Shown here piece after piece: positions 9,007 to 16,823 of a stretch of 64,000 nucleotides of DNA. The stretch comes from Geminicoccus sp036263595 (GTDB lineage Bacteria; Pseudomonadota; Alphaproteobacteria; Geminicoccales; Geminicoccaceae): the NCBI RefSeq assembly GCF_036263595.1, contig NZ_DATAGQ010000205.1, positions 1 through 64,000 on the forward strand, read 5' to 3'. Made by a program: the position numbers and the translations under genes. Position 1 is the first letter of the stretch. The number at the start of each line of letters is the position of its first letter. The notes below the pieces were generated by a model. It made no database searches, had not been told where the DNA came from, and saw nothing but the letters and a program-made list of their open reading frames with translations.

Positions 9007-9714
9007 TTGCCCGTCCGATCTTCTCCGCCCATTCCGCGCCTCGCCGACGTGGAGCCGCTGGACCTTCCCAAGCTGCAGCGCGCCACCCTTAACGACGAAG
9101 TCTATGCGGAACTCAAACGTGCGATCATGGCCGGTGCCATCGAGCCCGGGCGGTCGATGACGATCCGGAGCCTCGCCGCGAGCTTCGGGGTCAGCCTGAT
9201 GCCGGTGCGGGAAGCGCTGGGCCGGCTGGTCGCCGAGCGGGTCCTGGAACTCCTGCCCAACCGCTCGGTGGCCGTGCCCGTGCTGGACCGGGTGCGCTTC
9301 CACGAGGTCACGCGGATCCGCCTGGCGCTGGAGGGACTGGCGGTCCGTGAAGGCGCGCGCAACATCGGCGAGCACGAGCTGGCGCAGATGATCGCGTGGA
9401 ACGAGGAGATGGAAGCCCCGGAGACCGCGAGGTCGGCGAAGGCCCTGGACCTGAACCGGGAGATTCACTACATGCTCTACCGGGCGGCGGGCATGCCGAC
9501 GCTCTACGGGATGATCGAGACGCTGTGGCTGCAGATCGGACCGCTCCTGACGATCCACATGCGAAGCATCCTCGACCATCAGCCCAGCACCTTGCAGCAG
9601 CACCATCGCGACGCGTTTGCCGCCATCTCGGCCGGCGATGCGGAGGCGGCGGCCGCGGCGATCGTGGCGGACATCGAGGCGGCCGCGGTCACGATCGACT
9701 GGACCCTCTCCTGA
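9007..9714 (+). CDS. GntR-family (FadR/FCD) transcriptional regulator
   Basis: 235 residues. The N-terminal winged helix-turn-helix (about residues 28-95, LNDEVYAELKRAIMAG through the PVREALGRLVAERVL recognition region) is followed by an all-helical FCD ligand-binding domain with the expected metal-site pattern (D..H in LDLNREIHYML, later His residues in the TIHMRSILDHQ stretch). FCD regulators usually repress nearby catabolic genes and release on binding a carboxylic acid. It is divergent from the permease operon and convergent with the transaminase gene, so it is the obvious local regulator. The TTG at 9007 is the only upstream start that preserves the whole leader. An acid intermediate of the pathway is the likely effector (inference). 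Confidence 0.88.
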   Translation: MPVRSSPPIPRLADVEPLDLPKLQRATLNDEVYAELKRAIMAGAIEPGRSMTIRSLAASFGVSLMPVREALGRLVAERVLELLPNRSVAVPVLDRVRFHEVTRIRLALEGLAVREGARNIGEHELAQMIAWNEEMEAPETARSAKALDLNREIHYMLYRAAGMPTLYGMIETLWLQIGPLLTIHMRSILDHQPSTLQQHHRDAFAAISAGDAEAAAAAIVADIEAAAVTIDWTLS

Positions 9715-9717
9715 CGC

Positions 9718-11055
9718 TCAGTGCAGGGCCGTGCGGATCAGCTCGCCGCGGACCTCCAGGAACTCCTCGAACGCAGCCATGAGGCCATCGATGTCGGCCT
9801 CGGTGGTCTCCAGAGAGGTGTTGCCGAGAATGCGCCGGGTCACATACTGGCCGCGTGCGAGCAGGTCGAGCTGGAACAGCTTCTTCAGGCCCATGATCGC
9901 GACTGCCCTGGGCTTCTCGTAGGCGTCCGCATCGGCCTCGTTCCGCAGCGGGCCTTGGTGGAAGTGCAGGCCGAAGATCGAGCCGACCCCGGTCGCGATC
10001 ATCGGCACGTCGTGCCGGGCGACCGCGTCGGCCAGGCCCTGGCGCAACCGGTCGCCCAGCTCGTTCATCCGGGCGCTGGCACGTTCGTCGAGGACGCGGG
10101 TGAGGGCGGCCAGGCCCGCGGCCATGGCCAGCACGTTGTTGTTGAAGGTCCCGCCATGGGGGATGGCGCCGGGGCGGCTGGGGTCGAGGCGCTCCATCAG
10201 GTCGGCCCGGCCGCCGAACGCGCCGATCGTCATCCCGCCCCCGACATACTTGCCGAGCGTGGTCATGTCCGGGCGGATGCCGAGACGGCCCTGCATGCCG
10301 GAAAAGCCCAGGCGCGAGGTCATGACCTCGTCGAAGATCAGGACGATGCCATGGCGGGTGCAGGCGTCGCGCAGCGCTTCCAGGAAGCCCGGGAGCGGTT
10401 GCAGCCCGCCGGCGGCGCCCTGCATCGGCTCGACGATCAGGCAGGCGATCTCGCCAGCCTCTGCCGTAAGATCGGCAACCGCCCGATCAGCATCGTTGAA
10501 CACCGACATCACCATCGGGAACGGCATGTTCAGCCGGGAAGCGCCGTGGCCGAAATAGAGCAGGCTGCCGTGATAGGCGCCCTCGAACGCCATCACCTTG
10601 GGCCGGCCGGTGGCGGCCCTGGCGGTGCTGATCGCCAGGAGATTGGCTTCCGTGCCGGAATTGCAGAAGCGCAGCCGTTCCATCGAATCGAAGCGCCGCT
10701 GGATCTCGGCCGCCAGCGCGTGTTCGTAGATGTTGGGCGCACCCAGCACGATGCCGTCGGCCACCGCCGTGCGCAGGGCCTCCTGGATGATCGGGTTGCT
10801 GTGGCCGAACACGCCCGCCGTGTGCTCGTTCACGAAGTCCACGTAGCTGTGGCCGTCCACGTCCGTGAGCGTCCCGCCCCGTCCGGACCGCATCGCCAGC
10901 GGAAAGGGCGAGTAGTGGAGCGTCGTGCGGGTATTGCCGCCGGGCATGGTCGAGCGCGCGACCTCGGCCAAGCGAAGGCTTTCCGGGTTGGCCCGGACAT
11001 AGGCTTCCTCGGCATCCTGTAGGGCCGAGGGGAGATCCTGATTGCGACGCAGCAC
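9718..11055 (-). CDS. Class III PLP transaminase, beta-amino-acid (beta-phenylalanine) aminotransferase-like
   Basis: 445 residues, fold-type I, in the family that also holds glutamate-1-semialdehyde aminomutase. Seen: SGTEAN phosphate-cup motif (133-138), YHG (161-163), FDEV with cofactor Asp242, and the Schiff-base lysine K269 in TTLGKYVGGG. The N-terminal block MPGGNTRTTLHYSPFPL closely resembles, as I recall it, Variovorax beta-phenylalanine aminotransferase. Arg43 and Arg408 then align with its two substrate-carboxylate arginines, Arg41 and Arg398. This makes a beta-transaminase more likely than an aminomutase. Its product would be a beta-keto acid, the substrate class of the nearby BKACE. 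It lies downstream of the binding-protein gene across three hairpins. Substrate unknown. Confidence 0.8.
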   Translation of the reverse strand: MLRRNQDLPSALQDAEEAYVRANPESLRLAEVARSTMPGGNTRTTLHYSPFPLAMRSGRGGTLTDVDGHSYVDFVNEHTAGVFGHSNPIIQEALRTAVADGIVLGAPNIYEHALAAEIQRRFDSMERLRFCNSGTEANLLAISTARAATGRPKVMAFEGAYHGSLLYFGHGASRLNMPFPMVMSVFNDADRAVADLTAEAGEIACLIVEPMQGAAGGLQPLPGFLEALRDACTRHGIVLIFDEVMTSRLGFSGMQGRLGIRPDMTTLGKYVGGGMTIGAFGGRADLMERLDPSRPGAIPHGGTFNNNVLAMAAGLAALTRVLDERASARMNELGDRLRQGLADAVARHDVPMIATGVGSIFGLHFHQGPLRNEADADAYEKPRAVAIMGLKKLFQLDLLARGQYVTRRILGNTSLETTEADIDGLMAAFEEFLEVRGELIRTALH

Positions 11056-11080
11056 CGGGCGGTTCCTCGTTGCTCGGGTG

Positions 11081-11208
11081 GACGGTCGGCCGGCGCCAGC
11101 ATGGACCGGCGCTGGCCGACCGTCATCCGGGTCCGCGCAAAGCCCCCCAGGCGGACCCTCGTTGCCTGCGGCAGCCGTCGGCGCGATCGCGTCCGGCTGC
11201 CCGCAGGC
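11081..11208 (-). other. Three consecutive hairpins between binding-protein and transaminase genes
   Basis: Within this 157-nt gap three stem-loops follow each other. (a) 11164-11177 pairs with 11194-11208 (14-15 bp with one bulge; the loop contains the palindrome CGCGATCGCG). (b) 11129-11136 pairs with 11151-11158 (8 bp). (c) 11081-11097 pairs with 11108-11124 (17 bp, one wobble position). The first lies 4 nt beyond the binding-protein stop. None is followed by a T-tract on the transcribed strand, so they look like partial terminators or 3'-end stabilisers that keep the binding-protein message abundant, not complete intrinsic terminators. Confidence 0.7.
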
Positions 11209-11212
11209 GACC

Positions 11213-12274
11213 TCAGCTGGCAGCCCAGGCGTTGAAGCGCTCGCTCAGCGCCGCCTGCCGATCCGCCCAGAACTCGTCGCTGTACGAGGTCACCCACTGC
11301 GCGCGGTCCGGCGAGGTCGGCAGCTCCGCCTTCACCTCAGGCGACATCAGCTCGTAGGCGGCCTTGGACGGCACCCCGTAGGTCAGATACTTCACGAGCT
11401 CGGCCTGGGTCGCGGGCCTGGCGTAGAACTCCAGGAACTTCTGGGCGGCCGCCGGATTGGGCCCTTCCGCGATGTGCACCCAGTAGTCGGTGCCGACCCA
11501 GAAGCCGGCCGGCCAGACGATCTCCAGGTCGCGCTTGTTCTCGCGGGCAGCGCCGGTGACGCGCGCGTTGAAGTTGACGTTCATGACGACGTCGCCGGCG
11601 AGCAGCCGCTGCATGCCGTCGGCCGGGCTTTCCGACCACAGGATGTGCGGCTTCAGCTCGTCCAGCTTCCCGAAGGCGCGATCCACGCCTTCGGGAGTCG
11701 CCAGCACCTCGTAGATGTCCTTTTGCGGGACGCCGTCCGCGACCAGCGCGATCTCGAGCATGATGCGGGCGTCCTTGTAGAGCCCGCGCTTGCCCGGCCA
11801 TTTCTCGACGTCCCAGAACTCCGCCCAGGTCTTGGGCCCCTCCGCCAGCTTGCCGGCATCATAGGCCATGACCGTGGCCCAGACGTCCGAGCCGATCCCG
11901 CAGTCATGGGCCGCGTAGTCCAGCTGGTTGGCGCGCCCGCCGAGCTTGTCCCAGTCGAGCTTGCTGAAGGTGCCCTCGTCGCAACCCTGGATGACCTGCG
12001 GGCTCTCGAAGGCGGCCAAGTCCCAGGTGACCTTGCCGGCATCGATCTGGGCGGTCAGCTTGGCGTACTCGCCGCCGAACTCGTCCTCGACGATCTTGAT
12101 GCCGGTTTCCTTCATGAACGGCTCGAACACCGCCTTGCGGTACGCCTCCTGCCAGACGCCGCCCCAGCCGACCACGACCAGCTGTTCCTGGGCCCGGGCG
12201 GCACCTGCGAAGGAGCCTGCGGCCAGCGCGGCGACGGCCGCCAGCAGACCGATCCGGAGATTTTTCGCCTTCAT
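11213..12274 (-). CDS. Periplasmic solute-binding protein, PotD-like family 1
   Basis: 353 residues with a clear Sec signal peptide (MKAKNLRIGLLAAVAALAAG, cleavage after ARA at about residue 28). The mature part begins QEQLVVVGWGGVWQEAYRKAVFEPF, typical of polyamine/2-aminoethylphosphonate-type binding proteins. It captures substrate for the two permeases at 6911-8971, encoded on the same strand but separated by the gntR and transaminase genes. It is divergent from the BKACE gene, with a candidate operator between. The ligand is not evident from sequence; context suggests an amino acid derivative. Confidence 0.87.
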   Translation of the reverse strand: MKAKNLRIGLLAAVAALAAGSFAGAARAQEQLVVVGWGGVWQEAYRKAVFEPFMKETGIKIVEDEFGGEYAKLTAQIDAGKVTWDLAAFESPQVIQGCDEGTFSKLDWDKLGGRANQLDYAAHDCGIGSDVWATVMAYDAGKLAEGPKTWAEFWDVEKWPGKRGLYKDARIMLEIALVADGVPQKDIYEVLATPEGVDRAFGKLDELKPHILWSESPADGMQRLLAGDVVMNVNFNARVTGAARENKRDLEIVWPAGFWVGTDYWVHIAEGPNPAAAQKFLEFYARPATQAELVKYLTYGVPSKAAYELMSPEVKAELPTSPDRAQWVTSYSDEFWADRQAALSERFNAWAAS

Positions 12275-12313
12275 CTCGTTCCCTCCCGCGCCGGTGGCAC
12301 TGACGGCGATGCC

Positions 12314-12325
12314 TTGTGATCACAT
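12314..12325. promoter_or_regulatory. Candidate GntR operator, copy 2
   Basis: TTGTGATCACAT, sharing TTGTGATCAC with the site at 8949-8960, is placed roughly midway between the divergent starts of the binding-protein gene (12274, minus) and the BKACE gene (12377, plus). It would let one regulator control uptake and catabolism together. This is a sequence observation; binding is inferred. Confidence 0.5.
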
Positions 12326-12376
12326 GCTATGTCATGCTAACGACCTACACAAGCGGTTGTGGAGAGGGAGGTGCTG

Positions 12377-13324
12377 GTGGCGAGCGAGCGCAAGGCCGGC
12401 AAGGTCATCATTACCTGCGCTGTCACCGGCTCGGTCCATACGCCGACGATGACGCCTCATCTGCCGATCACCGCGGATGAAATCGCGCAGGCGTCGATCG
12501 GGGCGGCGGAAGCGGGGGCCGCGGTCATCCATCTCCACGCCAGGAACACCGAAGACGGGCGGCCGACGCCGGATCCGGACGCCTTCATGGCCTTCCTGCC
12601 GCGGATCAAGCAGTCGACCGACGCGGTGGTGAACATCACCACCGGCGGCTCGCTCGGCATGTCGATCGAGGACCGGCTGGCGGCACCGCTGCGGGCCAGG
12701 CCGGAGCTCTGCTCGCTGAACATGGGCTCGATGAATTTCGGGATCTTCCAGGTAGCGAAGAAGATCAGGGACTGGAAGCATGGCTGGGAACAGCCCTACG
12801 TGGAGAAGACGCGGGACAACATCGTCTCCAACACCTTTGCCCAGATCGAGCGCTTCATCCGCGAACTCGGCCACGGCCATGGCACCCGCTTCGAGTGCGA
12901 GTGCTACGATATCGGCCATCTCTACACGCTGGCCCATTTCCTGGACGAGGGCCTGCTGACCCCGCCTCTGTTCGTCCAGACCATCTTCGGCATCCTGGGC
13001 GGGATCGGTCCCGATCCGGAGGACCTCATGCACATGCGGCGCACCTGCGACCGCCTGTTCGGGCGCGAGCACTACCAGTGGTCGATCCTGGCGGCCGGGC
13101 GCCACCAGATGCGCCTCGGCACGATCGGCGTCGCCATGGGCTCCAACGTGCGGGTGGGCCTGGAGGACAGCATCTACCTTGGGCCGGGCCGGCTGGCCGA
13201 GAGCAATGCCCAGCAGGTGCACAAGATCCGCACGATCATCGAGGCGCTCGACCTGGAGGTCGCCACCCCGGAGGATGCCCGCCGGATCCTGGCGCTCAAG
13301 GGCGGCGATCAGGTCGGGTTCTGA
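12377..13324 (+). CDS. Beta-keto acid cleavage enzyme (BKACE, formerly DUF849)
   Basis: 315-residue TIM-barrel enzyme of the family first known as 3-keto-5-aminohexanoate cleavage enzyme. Family members condense a beta-keto acid with acetyl-CoA and split it to acetoacetate plus a new acyl-CoA. The zinc-binding His-x-His is seen at residues 52/54 (VIHLHARN), and the conserved FECECYDIGHL stretch (172-182) carries the acidic metal ligand. The GTG at 12377 is preferred because GGGAGG lies 5 nt upstream; a GTG at 12359 is also in frame. It is followed after 4 nt by the thioesterase gene, a known pairing in carnitine-type pathways where the acyl-CoA product is hydrolysed. The exact beta-keto acid is unknown. 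Confidence 0.9.
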   Translation: MASERKAGKVIITCAVTGSVHTPTMTPHLPITADEIAQASIGAAEAGAAVIHLHARNTEDGRPTPDPDAFMAFLPRIKQSTDAVVNITTGGSLGMSIEDRLAAPLRARPELCSLNMGSMNFGIFQVAKKIRDWKHGWEQPYVEKTRDNIVSNTFAQIERFIRELGHGHGTRFECECYDIGHLYTLAHFLDEGLLTPPLFVQTIFGILGGIGPDPEDLMHMRRTCDRLFGREHYQWSILAAGRHQMRLGTIGVAMGSNVRVGLEDSIYLGPGRLAESNAQQVHKIRTIIEALDLEVATPEDARRILALKGGDQVGF

Positions 13325-13328
13325 GGCC

Positions 13329-13751
13329 ATGGCGGACTGGGTGGAGACGGGGCGGCCGGTGGCGCATCCCTGGTTCTGCGACACGATGGGCCACCTGAAC
13401 GTCCGCCACTACAGCGCGATGTTCGACGATGCCGCGTTCCAGTTCCTGGGCATGCTGGCGCCGCCTGGCTGGCTCGCCGCTTCGGGCCTGGGCTGGGCCG
13501 ACGTCAAGCTGACGATCGAGTTCGTGCAGGAGGTGCAGGCCGGCACCTGCCTGGTCGTCCGCTCGCGCCTCGTCCGGATCGGCGGCAAGTCGTTCACCTA
13601 TCGCCACGAGATGCGCGACGCCGAGACCGGCGCCATCCATGCGACCTGCGGGACGGTCACGGTCCTGTTCGACCTGAAGCAGCGCAAGGCCGTGCCGATC
13701 GAGGGCGACCTGCGCGAGCGCGCGGCGCTGATGATCGAGGTGCCGCTGTGA
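13329..13751 (+). CDS. Hot-dog fold acyl-CoA thioesterase (4HBT family)
   Basis: 140 residues with the 4-hydroxybenzoyl-CoA-thioesterase signature (VAHPWFCDTMGHLNVRHY). Asp18 and the GHLN turn at 21-24 occupy the usual active-site positions. It should hydrolyse the acyl-CoA released by the BKACE encoded 4 nt upstream, as betainyl-CoA thioesterase does in carnitine degradation (pathway known, assignment inferred). The ATG at 13329 gives a normal length; longer in-frame extensions run back into the BKACE gene. The stop overlaps the start of the next gene by 4 nt (GTGA), so BKACE, thioesterase and dehydrogenase form one operon. Confidence 0.85.
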   Translation: MADWVETGRPVAHPWFCDTMGHLNVRHYSAMFDDAAFQFLGMLAPPGWLAASGLGWADVKLTIEFVQEVQAGTCLVVRSRLVRIGGKSFTYRHEMRDAETGAIHATCGTVTVLFDLKQRKAVPIEGDLRERAALMIEVPL

Positions 13752-15538
13752 GTGGCCTGCCGGCGCACGCCTCGGTGGTGGTGATCGGCGGGGGCGTCGT
13801 GGGGGCGGCGACCGCGCGGCATCTGGGGACGCTTGGCTGCCGCGACGCGATCCTCCTGGAACGCGCCACCATCGGCTCCGGGACGACCTGGCATGCGGCC
13901 GGCAACATGGAGACCTGGCGGGCCGATCCGCTGATCGGCGAGATGGTGGCCTATGCGGTCCGGCTCTTTCCTGAGCTGGAGCGGGAGACCGGGGTATCAT
14001 TCGGCTGGCGGCAGACCGGCCGGATCCACTTCACCGCCGACGAGCACCTGATGGGCGCCTACCGGGCCGGGCCGGCGCGCGCGCGGGCACGAGGCGTGGA
14101 GGTGCAATGCCTCTCGGCTGGAGAGATCGCGGACAGGCTGCCGATCATCTCGACCGACGGGCTGCTGGGCGGCCTGTGGACCCCCAATGACGGCCGCGTC
14201 GATCCCACCAACCTCGCGATGGCCCATGCGCGCGGTGCGGCCCAGCACGGGGTGAAGCTGTTCGAGGACGTGGCCGTCCGCGCCATCTGTTCGAGCGGCG
14301 GCAAGGTCGTGGCCGTCGCGACCGACCAGGGGGAGGTCCGCTGCGATGCCGTGGTGCTGGCGGCAGGCCTCTGGTCGACGACGCTGGCACGGACCTGCGG
14401 CATCCGGCTGCCGCTCATGGCGCTGCACCACTTCTATCTGCTGACCAAGCCGATCGACGGCCTGTCCCGCGACCTGCCGCTGTTCCTCTCCTATGACGAG
14501 CGGATCTACGGGCGGGAGGACGTGGGCGGGCTGCTCATGGGCGTGTTCGACGAGGATGCGATCCCGCTGGAGCCGGACGAGCTGCCCGAGCGGTTCTCCT
14601 TCTCGCTCCTGCCCGAGAACTGGGACCAGATCCAGCCGAACATGCCGGTCGTGCTGAACCGGTTCCCGGTCCTGGAGCGGGCAGAGATCCGCATGCTGGT
14701 GAACGGGCCCGAGAGCTTCACGCCAGACGGCGAGATGCTCCTGGGCGAGCACCCTGAGCTGCAGGGGCTGCATCTTGCGACCGGCATGAACTCCAACGGC
14801 ATCGCGCTGGCGTCGGGGGTGGGGCTGCTCACGGCCGAGCGGCTGGTGCATGGCCGCTCGTCCCTCGACACGACCCGGCTGCGCGTCGACCGCTTCGCCC
14901 CGTTCCAGTCGGGCGACCGCTACCGGCGCGTGCGGATGAGCGAGATCCCGACCTGGTTCTGCAAGGCGCACGGGCCAGGCGGCGACTTCGTGGCGAGCCG
15001 CGACATCCGGCGCTCACCGTTCCACCATCGCCACCTGGCGCAGGGAGCCGTCTTGCGGACGGTGGTCGGGCTGGAACGGCCGGCCTTCTTCGAAGCCAGC
15101 GCACCGGGCGGAACGGCGGGCGAGCAGGTGGCGGCCGAACTGGCGATGGCGGACAGCGCGGCCTGGAGCGACCGGAGCGGGGACACGATCCTCTGGCTGG
15201 AAGGCGTGGATGCCGCGGAGCTGCTTCGACAGCTGACGGCGGCCAATGGCGTCACCGAGCCCGGCCGGGCGACGGTAGCCCCGTTCCTGAACGAGGAGGG
15301 CGGGATCGAGGCGCTGCCGATCGTCCTGGCGCTGGGGCCGGACCGGTTCGCGCTACTGGCCGGCCCCGAGGAGGGCGTGGGGCTGGAACGCTGGATCCGC
15401 CGGCATCTGAACGGGGCCAGAGTGGCGCTGGTCGATGTCGGCGCGGCCTATGCGATGCTCGACCTGTTCGGGGTGCGGGTGCCCGAGCTGCTGGCGGCAT
15501 GGGCGGACCGGCCGGTCGAGGTGGTGCCGGCATGGTAG
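13748..15538 (+). CDS. FAD-dependent dimethylglycine/sarcosine dehydrogenase-like protein, N-terminal part
   Basis: 596 residues. The N-terminal FAD fold has the Rossmann glycines at 14-19 (VIGGGVVGAA) and TWHAAGN with His49, the position that binds FAD covalently in dimethylglycine dehydrogenases. After about residue 400 a linker leads into the first half of a GcvT-like tetrahydrofolate-binding domain, which stops at ...ELLAAWADRPVEVVPAW. The missing second half is encoded in the overlapping ORF at 15532. Relatives are single chains of about 800 residues that demethylate N-methylglycines and pass the C1 unit to folate. Either this is a naturally split enzyme or a frameshift has divided it. 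Coupled by 4 nt to the thioesterase gene. Confidence 0.8.
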   Translation: MSGLPAHASVVVIGGGVVGAATARHLGTLGCRDAILLERATIGSGTTWHAAGNMETWRADPLIGEMVAYAVRLFPELERETGVSFGWRQTGRIHFTADEHLMGAYRAGPARARARGVEVQCLSAGEIADRLPIISTDGLLGGLWTPNDGRVDPTNLAMAHARGAAQHGVKLFEDVAVRAICSSGGKVVAVATDQGEVRCDAVVLAAGLWSTTLARTCGIRLPLMALHHFYLLTKPIDGLSRDLPLFLSYDERIYGREDVGGLLMGVFDEDAIPLEPDELPERFSFSLLPENWDQIQPNMPVVLNRFPVLERAEIRMLVNGPESFTPDGEMLLGEHPELQGLHLATGMNSNGIALASGVGLLTAERLVHGRSSLDTTRLRVDRFAPFQSGDRYRRVRMSEIPTWFCKAHGPGGDFVASRDIRRSPFHHRHLAQGAVLRTVVGLERPAFFEASAPGGTAGEQVAAELAMADSAAWSDRSGDTILWLEGVDAAELLRQLTAANGVTEPGRATVAPFLNEEGGIEALPIVLALGPDRFALLAGPEEGVGLERWIRRHLNGARVALVDVGAAYAMLDLFGVRVPELLAAWADRPVEVVPAW

Positions 15539-16080
15539 CCGATGCGGTCCTGGCTTTTGCGCCGGTGCAGGTGGCACGCCTGTCCGAGCAGGGACCCTGG
15601 CGCCTGCTGGTCCGCAGCGACTTTGCCAACGGCCTCGTCGAGGCGATGGAGGGGCTGGCGGTCATCGGCTCGCTCGCCGCCGATACGCTCCGGGTCGAGC
15701 GTGGTGAGCCGGCCTGGGGCTTCGAGGCGAGCGGCTGGCTGGGCCCGGTGGCGACGGGCCTGGCCCTGCAGCTGGACCCAGCCCGAACAGGCTTTATCGG
15801 CGAAGCGGCGCTACGTGCAGGAAGGTCGCCGCTGGCGGACCGAACCTGCCGGCTGTTCTCGCTTGCCACCACCCACACGGGCCCGCTCGCCCTGGAGCCG
15901 ATCCTGGGAGCGAACGGGACGGTCGGCCATGTCAGCTCGAGCATGCACGTCCCGCGGGGCGGCCATCTAAAGCTGTTCGGCTTGGTGCAGCCGGAGGCGG
16001 GAGACGATCTCCACGTCCTTGTCGACGGGCATCGGGCACCGCTCGTGTCGAGCCTGTCCGGCGGGCATGCTCACGGCTGA
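15532..16080 (+). CDS. C-terminal half of the GcvT-like domain of the split dehydrogenase
   Basis: 182 residues. The sequence (LSEQGPWRLLVRSDFANGLVEAM, then RVERGEPAWGFEASGWLGPVATGL and RTGFIGEAALRAG) continues the aminomethyltransferase domain where the upstream ORF stops, ending with a GcvT_C-like barrel. The ATG sits inside ATGGTAG, overlapping the stop of the upstream gene. This geometry allows translational re-initiation and so a two-subunit enzyme. A -1 slip at the same place would instead give one uninterrupted polypeptide. It has no catalytic meaning alone. The next 236 nt are non-coding. Confidence 0.72.
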   Translation: MVADAVLAFAPVQVARLSEQGPWRLLVRSDFANGLVEAMEGLAVIGSLAADTLRVERGEPAWGFEASGWLGPVATGLALQLDPARTGFIGEAALRAGRSPLADRTCRLFSLATTHTGPLALEPILGANGTVGHVSSSMHVPRGGHLKLFGLVQPEAGDDLHVLVDGHRAPLVSSLSGGHAHG

Positions 16081-16091
16081 CATCGAACTGT

Positions 16092-16118
16092 CACAATTCT
16101 TTGTGCAAAAGATCACAA
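16092..16118. promoter_or_regulatory. Interlaced CACAA/TTGTG dyads, CRP- or GntR-like site
   Basis: CACAA (16092-16096), TTGTG (16101-16105) and CACAA (16114-16118) form two overlapping dyads. The second contains TGTGC-N6-TCACA, the geometry of a CRP/FNR-family operator, and also shares the TTGTG/CACAA halves of the two candidate GntR sites. It lies just after the split dehydrogenase gene and 200 nt before the Nudix gene. The target promoter is not obvious. Confidence 0.35.
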
Positions 16119-16236
16119 CTGCACGCGCGTCGGACGAGTACATCGTCTGTCTGTCGTTGACCTCGTGTTGCCGGCGCAACTAGCTGCCGACGGCTCAAGC
16201 TTTATCGAAGCCAACAGTGGCCAACTTCGGAACGAT

Positions 16237-16256
16237 CCGCTATCGTAGCGGTTTAT
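16237..16256 (+). terminator. Short intrinsic-terminator-like hairpin
   Basis: CCGCTA (16237-16242) and TAGCGG (16246-16251) form a 6-bp stem with a 3-nt loop, followed by TTTAT. It is positioned to end transcripts of the BKACE-thioesterase-dehydrogenase operon before the Nudix gene. The T-tract is short, so efficiency is doubtful. Confidence 0.4.
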
Positions 16257-16316
16257 CAGCCATAGACTTGTTCGGGCACCGCTTGGCGCGCGGGCGGAAG
16301 ATGTGAGGTTCTCGAC

Positions 16317-16760
16317 GTGCGCATCCAATACGGAGCGCTACCGGTTGCGCGGTTGGGCGGCCAGCCCATGGTCATGTTGGTGACGTCGCGCGGCACGCGG
16401 CGCTGGATCATCCCCAAGGGCCGTCCGGAGAAGGGCGTGAAGCCCTACCGGCTGGCCGAACAGGAGGCGCTGGAAGAAGCGGGGATCGTCGGTCGGATCG
16501 GCCGCAAGCCGATCGGCCGCTTCCTGCATCCCAAGTTCAGGCCCGACGGCAGCACCGTCACCTGCCAGATCGAGGTGTTCCGGCTCGATGTCGACCGGCA
16601 GCTGAACGACTGGCCGGAGAAGGGGCAGCGCGAGCGTCGCTGGTGCACCCTGGCCGAAGCGGCCCGCCTGGTCGACACGGACGGGTTGGCCCAGCTGCTG
16701 CGGGGACTGGACGAGCAGTCGGTGGAGCCCGCGCTCGCGCTGGACGTCGCCCTCCCATAG
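16317..16760 (+). CDS. Nudix hydrolase, DIPP-like, with degenerate Nudix box
   Basis: 147 residues from a GTG start. The Nudix region reads PKGRPEKGVKPYRLAEQEALEEAGIVG. The EALEEAG core keeps the metal-binding glutamates, but the first Glu of the canonical G-x5-E-x7-REUxEExGU box is Val and the Arg is Gln. The layout resembles diphosphoinositol polyphosphate/diadenosine polyphosphate hydrolases, so a nucleoside or phosphate-anhydride substrate is likely but unspecified. A close paralogue lies at 31495-32121 with the same two positions altered (shared TSRGTRRWIIPKG and DWPEKGQR). It is followed after 63 nt by the MFS gene. Confidence 0.82.
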   Translation: MRIQYGALPVARLGGQPMVMLVTSRGTRRWIIPKGRPEKGVKPYRLAEQEALEEAGIVGRIGRKPIGRFLHPKFRPDGSTVTCQIEVFRLDVDRQLNDWPEKGQRERRWCTLAEAARLVDTDGLAQLLRGLDEQSVEPALALDVALP

Positions 16761-16823
16761 GCACGGCGCCTGCGCGATCCATATTGACGGCCGGTTGCAG
16801 TTGCCGGCCAGGAGTTCGCGGGG

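Noticed and set aside
10830..12323. Long antisense ORFs over the transaminase and solute-binding-protein genes
   Set aside because: Antisense or out-of-frame repeats of supported genes, without start signals or motifs.
16081..16316. Possible small ORF or small RNA in the 236-nt gap
   Set aside because: Only palindromic sites and a weak hairpin are seen; an overlapping minus ORF lacks conserved features.
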